Positions 1-5,596 of a stretch of DNA of 9,542 bases are shown here, piece after piece. The notes under the pieces were generated by a model, which was given only the letters and a program-made list of their open reading frames with translations, did no database searches and was not told where the DNA came from. The DNA is from JBHJHK01 sp050330975. GTDB taxonomy: Bacteria > Pseudomonadota > Gammaproteobacteria > Competibacterales > Competibacteraceae. A program made the position numbers and the translations under genes. How positions within the stretch are numbered: position 1 is the first letter of the stretch; every line of letters starts with the position of its first letter. Location: assembly GCA_050330975.1 (NCBI GenBank), contig JBHJHK010000407.1:1-9542 (forward strand), in the 5' to 3' direction.

Positions 1-2179
1 CCCCCTTCCTCGGTGGCACAAATTGCTCGCTGTGGGCTGGTGGTGGTGCGGGGTGGGCCGCCGGCATGGGGCCAAAGCCTTGTTGGGGAGCGGCGTCATC
101 CGCCGTGGCCACGGGGCGCAGCCGCCCCCCCTCCACGGTGACAAAGCTGGGGCAAAAGCCCTTGAGGCAGCTGAAGTCCTTGTTGCACTGGGCCTGGTCG
201 ATGGCTCGTTTACGGCCGAATTCGGTCTCTAGGGGCACCACTGCCAGGCAGTTGGACTGCACCCCACAATCGCCGCAGCCCTCGCACACCGCCTCGTTAA
301 TCACCACCCGGCGCGGGGGGTCTTCCAGCAGCCCGCGCTTGCGGCGGCGGCGCTTCTCGGCGGCGCAAGTCTGGTCGTAGACCAGGGCGGTCACCCCCGC
401 CACCTGGCGCAACCGCCGCTGGAGGGCGTCGAGCTCGTCTCGGTGGTGCACGGCCACCCCGCCGGGGGGGTGGGGGGCGTAGCCCTCGGGCTCGTCGCTC
501 ACCAGGACGATTTCCCCCACCCCCTCGGCCTGGAGCTGGGCCACCACTTTGGCCACGGTGAGGTCGCCGTCGGCGGGTTGGCCGCCGGTCATGGCCACGG
601 CGTCGTTGTAGAGAATCTTGTAAGTGATATTGACCCCCGCCGCCACGGCGGCGCGGATGGCCAAGATCCCCGAGTGTTGGTACGTGCCATCCCCCATGTT
701 CTGGAAGACGTGGGCCGTGGTGGTGAAGGGCGCCTGGCCGAGCCAGCTGGCCCCTTCCCCTCCCATTTGGGTAAAGGTCTCGGTGCGGCGGTCCATCCAG
801 ATGGCCATGTAGTGACAGCCGATGCCAGCCATGGCCCGGCTGCCCTCGGGAACCCGAGTCGAGGTGTTGTGGGGGCAGCCGCCGCAAAAGTGGGGTTGGC
901 GCTCCAACGCTGGGACGTAGACCGCCAACTGTTCGGTTTGGCGGTCGAGGAACGCCACCCGCCGTTGGAGCTCGTCGCCGTGGTAAAAGGGCGACAGGCG
1001 CTCGGCGATGACCCTGGCGATGCGCCCGGGGGTCAATTCGCCGGCGGAGGGCAAAACCCAGCGCTGGTGCTGGTCGAATTTGCCCACCACTCGGGGGCGG
1101 ACGTCTTCGCGCCAGTGGTAGAGCTGTTCTTTGAGCTGGTTTTCCACCAAGGCCCGCTTTTCCTCCACCACCAGGATTTCTTCGAGGCCGCTGGCAAAAT
1201 CCCGCACCCCGTCCCGCTCCAGGGGCCAGGGCATGGCGACCTTGTAGAGACGGATTCCCAACTGGGCGGCTTTGTCTGGGTCCAACCCCAAATCCTCCAG
1301 GGCTTGGCGGACGTCCAGGTAGGCCTTGCCGACGGCGACGATGCCAAACCGCGCCACGGGGCTGTCGATGACTGTGCGGTTGAGTCGGTTGGCCCGGCTG
1401 AAGGCCAGGGCGGCGTAGAGTTTGTGGCGGTGGAGGCGGTATTCCTGGGCCAGCGGTGGGTCGGGCCAGCGGATGTGGAGGCCATCAACCGGGGGGGTGA
1501 AATCCTCGGGGTGTTGAATGGCGATGCCCTCTGGGTCCACCACCACCGACGCCGAGGCGTCGGCGGTCTCGGCGACGAATTTCATCGCCACCCAACAACC
1601 GCTGTAGCGGGACAGGGCAAACCCCACCAGGCCCAAATCCAGAATCTCTTGGACGTTGCAGGGGTGGAGCACTGGAATGCCGGCGTCGACAAAGGCGTGT
1701 TCGCTCTGGTGGGGCAGGGTGGAGGATTTACAGGCGTGGTCGTCCCCCGCCAGGGCCAACACCCCGCCCAAGGGGTCGGTGCCGGCGGCGTTGGCGTGTT
1801 TTAACACATCGCCGCTTCTATCCACCCCCGGACCCTTGCCGTACCACAGGCCAAACACCCCGTCGAAACGGGCACCGGGAAACAGCCCCACCTGTTGGCT
1901 GCCCCACACCGCCGTGGCCGCCAGGTCTTCGTTGATACCGGGTTGAAAGTGGATGTCGGCGGCCTCGAGGTATTTTTTCGCCCGCCACAATTGTTGGTCG
2001 AGGCCCCCCAAGGGCGAGCCCCGATAGCCGGAGATAAAGCCGCCGGTGGCCAGGCCGGCCCGCCGATCGCGCTCCCGCTGCAAAAGGGCCAAGCGCACCA
2101 AAGCTTGGGTGCCGGTGAGGTAAATTCGGCCGCGTTCAAGGGTGTATTTGTCGTCCAGGGTCACCTGTGCTAGGGCCAT
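1..2179 (-). CDS. Indolepyruvate:ferredoxin oxidoreductase, fused type, N-terminal 726 residues (C-terminus outside window)
   Basis: Enzymes of this family oxidatively decarboxylate indolepyruvate and other aryl pyruvates (from Trp, Phe and Tyr transamination) to aryl-acetyl-CoA, passing electrons to ferredoxin; they are cytoplasmic. The open frame has no stop down to base 2, so it is 3'-truncated by the window edge. Seen: an N-terminal pyrimidine-binding region with FISGYRGSPLGG near residue 50; CGGCPHNTST at 432-441; a TPP-binding stretch with MGDGT at 495-499 and NDAVAMTGGQ at 525-534; then a ferredoxin-like part with CEGCGDCGVQSNC (Cys632, 635, 638, 644) and CNKDFSC/GFC (Cys665, 671, 676), suited to two [4Fe-4S] clusters. 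Proteobacterial fused versions are roughly 1,150 residues, so the gamma-type (IorB-like) domain should lie to the left. The ATG at 2179 is chosen for its strong AGGAGG eight bases upstream and the family-typical N-terminus. A LysR gene lies just upstream on the same strand. Confidence 0.95.
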   Translation of the reverse strand, partial: MALAQVTLDDKYTLERGRIYLTGTQALVRLALLQRERDRRAGLATGGFISGYRGSPLGGLDQQLWRAKKYLEAADIHFQPGINEDLAATAVWGSQQVGLFPGARFDGVFGLWYGKGPGVDRSGDVLKHANAAGTDPLGGVLALAGDDHACKSSTLPHQSEHAFVDAGIPVLHPCNVQEILDLGLVGFALSRYSGCWVAMKFVAETADASASVVVDPEGIAIQHPEDFTPPVDGLHIRWPDPPLAQEYRLHRHKLYAALAFSRANRLNRTVIDSPVARFGIVAVGKAYLDVRQALEDLGLDPDKAAQLGIRLYKVAMPWPLERDGVRDFASGLEEILVVEEKRALVENQLKEQLYHWREDVRPRVVGKFDQHQRWVLPSAGELTPGRIARVIAERLSPFYHGDELQRRVAFLDRQTEQLAVYVPALERQPHFCGGCPHNTSTRVPEGSRAMAGIGCHYMAIWMDRRTETFTQMGGEGASWLGQAPFTTTAHVFQNMGDGTYQHSGILAIRAAVAAGVNITYKILYNDAVAMTGGQPADGDLTVAKVVAQLQAEGVGEIVLVSDEPEGYAPHPPGGVAVHHRDELDALQRRLRQVAGVTALVYDQTCAAEKRRRRKRGLLEDPPRRVVINEAVCEGCGDCGVQSNCLAVVPLETEFGRKRAIDQAQCNKDFSCLKGFCPSFVTVEGGRLRPVATADDAAPQQGFGPMPAAHPAPPPAHSEQFVPPRKG

Positions 2180-2187
2180 GGTGGTCT

Positions 2188-2193
2188 CCTCCT
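2188..2193 (-). promoter_or_regulatory. Ribosome binding site of the indolepyruvate oxidoreductase gene
   Basis: A perfect AGGAGG (minus strand) lies eight bases before the ATG at 2179, inside a longer GAGGAGGAG run. It fixes the start. No convincing -35/-10 pair was found in the 146 bases between this gene and the LysR gene. Confidence 0.85.
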
Positions 2194-2314
2194 CGCCGGG
2201 GGCCATGGGGAAGCGCCACCCGGGGTGTGCTATTGTCGCCGCCGCTCCAAGGTGAGGGCTGAGCTGGCGGGGGATGCGCCCTCCCGGAGCGCAGGTCTTA
2301 CAGCTTAACGCTCG

Positions 2315-2344
2315 AAAAAACAGGTTTACTGGGCTACACCCGTT
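2315..2344 (-). terminator. Possible intrinsic terminator overlapping the end of the LysR gene
   Basis: On the minus strand AACGGGT (2344-2338) can pair with ACCTGTT (2325-2319), seven pairs including one G-U, around a 12-base loop. A T run follows; T6 spans 2320-2315 and its first two bases belong to the stem. The loop contains the LysR TAA stop codon, so the hairpin straddles the gene end. The stem is modest and the loop large, so this is tentative. Confidence 0.35.
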
Positions 2345-3267
2345 AGAAATTGTTCCCAGGGGGAAAATTCCGTGGCGACCTCGTGGGACAGCACGTCCGC
2401 CATGGCCCGGGCGGCGTTGGAGAGGGTGCGGTCCCGGTGGAGGATGAGCCCCAAGGTACGGTGGAGGATGAAATCCGTCACCGTCAGGGCCGTCACGTCG
2501 CCGCCTGCCAGGGTGCGGGGCAGAATGCTCCAACCCAGACCCACCGCCACCATGGTTTTGATGGTTTCCAGGTAGTTGGTGGCAAAGGCCACCTTGGGGG
2601 CTAGTCCCCGCCCTTGGAAGTGTTGGTCGATGATCTGGCGGGTGTAGGTCATTTCCCCGGGGAGGATGGCGGGGTGGCGAGCCAAGGCTTCCAGGGTGAC
2701 TGGGTGCTCCCCGACCAGGGGATGATCCAAAGGGGCCAGGACTGCCAACGGGTCGGGCCACACCGGCAGGTAGCGCAACGACCCCTGGTCCCTGGGGGGT
2801 TCCTTGGGGTCCACCTCGGGGGGCAGGGTCACCACGGCCAAGTCCACCTCGCCCCGCAACACCGCCTGGCGGCCCCATTCGGAGTCGACAAAGCGCATGT
2901 CCAGTTGTACCTGGGGGTAGTGGCTGGCGAAGTGACGCAGCACTGGCGGCAGGCGGTGGAGGCCGATGTGGTGGCTAGTGGCCAGGGTGAGGACCCCGGC
3001 GACCCCCTGGGACAGCTCTAGCAGGGCCCGCCGGCTGGCCTCCACCTCGATCAAGATGCGCTGGGCTCGGGGCAGCAGGGTCTTCCCCGCTTCGGTGGCC
3101 AGCACCTGCCGCCCCAGGCGGTTGAAGAGTCTGACCTTGAGGTCGGTCTCCAAAAGACCAATCCGCTTGCTCACCGCCGGTTGGGTGAGGTGCAGCCGCT
3201 CGGCCGCTTGGGAAAACGACCCGGTCTCGGCCACGGCGACAAAGGCTTTGAGGTTGTTGAGGTCCAC
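2326..3267 (-). CDS. LysR-type transcriptional regulator
   Basis: A DNA-binding regulator of the LysR family, expected to bind as a tetramer and respond to a small-molecule co-inducer. From a GTG at 3267 it is 313 residues, typical of the family. The winged helix-turn-helix is at about residues 3-62: LNNLKAFVAVAETGSFS, then AAERLHLTQPAVSKRI with the recognition helix around residues 28-36. The rest is the two-lobed periplasmic-binding-like sensor domain, including AILPGEMTY and AVGLGWSILP. An ATG at 3324 would add 19 residues (MRQGVLAHNSL...) unlike LysR N-termini, so the GTG is preferred although its Shine-Dalgarno is poor. Unlike many LysR genes it is not divergent from a neighbour: gntP lies upstream and the oxidoreductase downstream, all on one strand. 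Its targets and ligand cannot be read from the sequence. Confidence 0.93.
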   Translation of the reverse strand: MDLNNLKAFVAVAETGSFSQAAERLHLTQPAVSKRIGLLETDLKVRLFNRLGRQVLATEAGKTLLPRAQRILIEVEASRRALLELSQGVAGVLTLATSHHIGLHRLPPVLRHFASHYPQVQLDMRFVDSEWGRQAVLRGEVDLAVVTLPPEVDPKEPPRDQGSLRYLPVWPDPLAVLAPLDHPLVGEHPVTLEALARHPAILPGEMTYTRQIIDQHFQGRGLAPKVAFATNYLETIKTMVAVGLGWSILPRTLAGGDVTALTVTDFILHRTLGLILHRDRTLSNAARAMADVLSHEVATEFSPWEQFLTGVAQ

Positions 3268-3382
3268 AGTGAAGATCGATGAAATCAAACATAAGCTGTT
3301 GTGTGCCAAAACCCCTTGACGCATTTTCCCAAAGGCCTTTCAGCATCGCCAGCAGCGATATCCCCAAAGGTAGCTCGGGCTT

Positions 3383-3401
3383 GGGGCGACTCTGTCACCC
3401 C
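3383..3401 (-). terminator. Hairpin just after the GntP gene, possible terminator
   Basis: On the minus strand GGGGTGAC-AGA-GTCGCCCC forms an eight-pair stem (one U-G) with a three-base loop, beginning eight bases after the permease stop codon. There is no following T run, so it may be a Rho-dependent end, an RNA 3'-end stabiliser, or chance in GC-rich DNA. Confidence 0.3.
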
Positions 3402-3409
3402 ACGGCATG

Positions 3410-4864
3410 TTAGAAGGCGCCGAAGATTGAGGCCAGCCCAACCAGGGCGATAAGCGCGAGCAGCGGGATCGCAACGGCGACTGCGAAGATGTCGCCGTAG
3501 GCTTCGCGATGGCCGAGTTTGCAGATACCGAGGACGGTGATCACGGCGCCGTTGTGGGGTAGGGCGTCGAGGGCCCCCGACGCCACCGCCGTCACCCGGT
3601 GCATGGCCTCAAGGGATGTCCCGGTCTCGGCTGCAAGCTGGACATAGGTGCTGCCCAGGGCATCGAGGGCGATGCTCATACCCCCCGATGCCGAGCCCGT
3701 CATGGCCGACAGCAGATTCACGGCCAGCGCCAGGGAGATCAGCGGGTTGCTCCCGCCGAGGCCGAGTACCGCCTGGCTGATGGCATCGAAGGCCGGCAGC
3801 GCCGCGATCACCGCACCAAAGCCCACCAGGCTAGCGGTGTTGAAGAGCGGCAGCACCGAGGCGTCCGCGCCCTTATTGACACTCGCCCTGAGGTCGGTGA
3901 GGCGGGTGTAGTTGAACGCCATCAAGAACAGAATCGCCGAGAGCAGGGAGACGATGATCGACCACACCCCCCGCACGCTTTCGATGGTCGTCGCGCCAAA
4001 GCGCGGCTCGGCGAGGTAGGAGGTGTCCATCATCGGGATCACAATCTGGACGAATAGGAAATTGACGAGGATCACCATGACGACCGGCGCAAAGGCCAGG
4101 GCAAAGCTCGGCAGATTGTCCTTGCTAGCCCTTCCATGGTCCAGTTCCACGATGTCGAAGCCCTCACCCTGGGCTCGCTCGCGCATGACGACATCGGGTA
4201 CGGGCAGGCTGTCCTGGTGATACCCATAACCCTCGCCCGCCGCCCGGGCGCTGGCCCAGCGCCGGTTTAGCCAGGCGGTGCCAAGGGCGAACATGATGAG
4301 TCCGGTGATGATGCCGAGCCCCGGTGCGGCAAAGGCCGTGGTCCCAAAGAATGGCATGGGAATGGCGTTCTGGATCGCCGGTGTACCCGGCAGGGCCGAC
4401 ATGGTAAAGGTGAAGGCGCCGAGGGCGAGGGTCCCCGGAATCAGGCGCTTGGGAATGTTGGCACCCTGGAACAAGGCGGCCGCCACCGGGAAGATGGCAA
4501 AGGCCACCACGAAGAGGGACACGCCACCATAGGTGAGTACGCCGCAGCAGAGAACCACCGCGACGATGGCGCGCTCGGGGCCAAGCCAGCCGATCACCCC
4601 CTGGGCGATGGCCTTCGCCGAGCCGCTGTCATCCATCAGCTTGCCGAAGATGGCACCGAGCAGGAACAGCGGAAAGAAGGCGACCATGAAGTCGCCCGCG
4701 CTGGTCATGAAAATCTGGGTATAAGCGGCCAACAGCGGCAACCCGCCGGTGAGCAGGGCTGCTAGGAGCGCCATCAGGGGCGCCAGCACCAGCAGGGTGA
4801 TCCCGCGAAACGCGAGATACATCAGCAGCCCAAGGGCCGCGACAATGGCTAGGATGTCGATCAT
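3410..4864 (-). CDS. GntP-family permease (gluconate / hydroxybutyrate type)
   Basis: An inner-membrane carrier of the GntP family, whose members import gluconate and related sugar acids or D-3-hydroxybutyrate. At 484 residues it is slightly longer than usual (about 440-470). Seen: a hydrophobic N-terminus beginning MIDILAIVAALGLLMYLAF, roughly a dozen membrane segments, family-like stretches YGGVSLFVVAFAIFPVA, SALPGTPAIQNAIP, TGSASGGMSIALDALG and LPHNGAVITVLGICKLGHREAY, and a hydrophilic loop around residues 205-250. The ATG at 4864 is chosen because the membrane protein begins there; its A, T and G overlap the TGA of the upstream patatin frame (ATGA), a sign of translational coupling, and GGGAG lies eight bases upstream. 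A longer frame reaching 5098 is only shadow coding. Pairing with a patatin-like gene hints at hydroxy-acid or PHB metabolism, but the substrate cannot be fixed from sequence. Confidence 0.92.
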   Translation of the reverse strand: MIDILAIVAALGLLMYLAFRGITLLVLAPLMALLAALLTGGLPLLAAYTQIFMTSAGDFMVAFFPLFLLGAIFGKLMDDSGSAKAIAQGVIGWLGPERAIVAVVLCCGVLTYGGVSLFVVAFAIFPVAAALFQGANIPKRLIPGTLALGAFTFTMSALPGTPAIQNAIPMPFFGTTAFAAPGLGIITGLIMFALGTAWLNRRWASARAAGEGYGYHQDSLPVPDVVMRERAQGEGFDIVELDHGRASKDNLPSFALAFAPVVMVILVNFLFVQIVIPMMDTSYLAEPRFGATTIESVRGVWSIIVSLLSAILFLMAFNYTRLTDLRASVNKGADASVLPLFNTASLVGFGAVIAALPAFDAISQAVLGLGGSNPLISLALAVNLLSAMTGSASGGMSIALDALGSTYVQLAAETGTSLEAMHRVTAVASGALDALPHNGAVITVLGICKLGHREAYGDIFAVAVAIPLLALIALVGLASIFGAF

Positions 4865-5525
4865 TCCGGGATCTCCCGCTTGGTGCCCTCGGGCAGGTGG
4901 GCCGGCTTCAGGCTCTCTTCGAGGGCGAAACTCGGCACCCAGGTCGTGCGGACGCCGAGATCGTCGCGGTGGGCCGCCAACCAGCCCTCGGCGCTCTGGC
5001 GACCGATGTCGCGCAAGTGGTGGAGAAAGGCCGCTTCGCCATTGAGCTTGCTGGAGATGCTGAGCTCGCGCATCGCCTCCTCGGCCCCTCGGCCCCATTG
5101 ATGGCCTCGAAGTCGAAGAGCTCGGCCACGATGTCGCGCAACGGATTGATGTCGAGGGGATTGTACTGGTAAGGCGACAGGGTGCGCGTGAGGTGCTGGG
5201 AGAGGATGAAGCTCGGCGAGTACTCGAGGCTCCAGCGCCCGGCCATGATGTCGAAGAGCGAGCGCTGGATGGGGCTGAACCGTGCCGCCTCGCTGGTCGC
5301 GGTCCAAAACGCCTCTAGGAGTTCCCGGGCCCGTTGCGGGCCGCCGGTGGCCAAGCCCTGGGCCAAGGCCACGGCATTCATCGCCCCTGCGCTGGTGCCG
5401 CTGACCCCCTCGATCTCGAACCCGTCTTCCTGGAGGAGGCGGTCTAGCACCCCCCAGGTAAAGGCGCCGTGGGCACCGCCGCCCTGGAGGGCTATATCGA
5501 TGGGAACCTTCTTCTCACTGGCCAT
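4861..5525 (-). pseudogene. Patatin-like phospholipase, internally deleted and frameshifted
   Basis: Patatin-family proteins are lipid acyl hydrolases with a Ser-Asp dyad. The start at 5525 has AAGGTGA five bases upstream and gives MASEKKVPIDIAL, then the oxyanion-hole GGGAHG (residues 15-20) and the nucleophile motif GTSAG (Ser45). The first frame continues to FDFEAINGAE (residue 146). The family C-terminus is then found in another frame: EEAMRELSISSKLN, AAFLHHLRDIGRQSAEGWL, ending KREIPE at 4861. Missing between them is roughly 150 residues of the usual 300-330, including the segment that should carry the catalytic Asp (DGG/DGA). The junction carries two tandem copies of an 8-base unit (5081-5096); removing one copy joins the frames into a 218-codon product. 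The original stop overlaps the gntP start. The protein is almost certainly inactive as a hydrolase. An in-frame ATG at 5597 would add 24 residues. Confidence 0.85.
5081..5096. repeat. 8-bp tandem duplication inside the patatin gene
   Basis: TCGGCCCC occurs twice in a row (5081-5088, 5089-5096). The extra eight bases cause the frame change between the N- and C-terminal parts of the patatin reading frame. With a single copy the codons read Ile-Asn-Gly-Ala-Glu-Glu-Ala-Met without interruption. Confidence 0.9.
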
Positions 5526-5530
5526 TGCTG

Positions 5531-5537
5531 TCACCTT
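5531..5537 (-). promoter_or_regulatory. Ribosome binding site of the patatin gene
   Basis: AAGGTGA on the minus strand, five bases before the ATG at 5525. It supports that start over the in-frame ATG at 5597. Confidence 0.55.
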
Positions 5538-5596
5538 GTGGGGACGTCTGGCAAAACGACCCGCCGTTGCCTGCCCTGATTCACATTGGGAAAACA

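Noticed and set aside
443..1804. A 453-codon open frame on the plus strand
   Set aside because: It lies opposite the indolepyruvate oxidoreductase, whose minus-strand translation shows TPP and iron-sulfur motifs throughout. The plus frame is rich in Gly/His/Val without any recognisable domain, as expected for an antisense shadow in GC-rich DNA.
2276..2292. GCGCTC/GGGCGC hairpin between the LysR and oxidoreductase genes
   Set aside because: Only six pairs with a wobble, no T run and no operator-like symmetry; likely chance in GC-rich DNA.
2180..2325. Promoter for the indolepyruvate oxidoreductase gene
   Set aside because: A TTGGAG and a CAATAG occur, but only nine bases apart; no pair with usual 16-18 base spacing was found.
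3268..3324. Longer LysR start at the ATG at 3324
   Set aside because: The added 19 residues are unlike LysR N-termini and would leave the DNA-binding domain unusually far from the start.
4865..5098. N-terminal extension of the GntP permease to 562 residues
   Set aside because: The extra residues are Arg/Pro-rich, antisense-like and overlap the patatin C-terminal frame, whereas the permease proper begins at the ATG at 4864.
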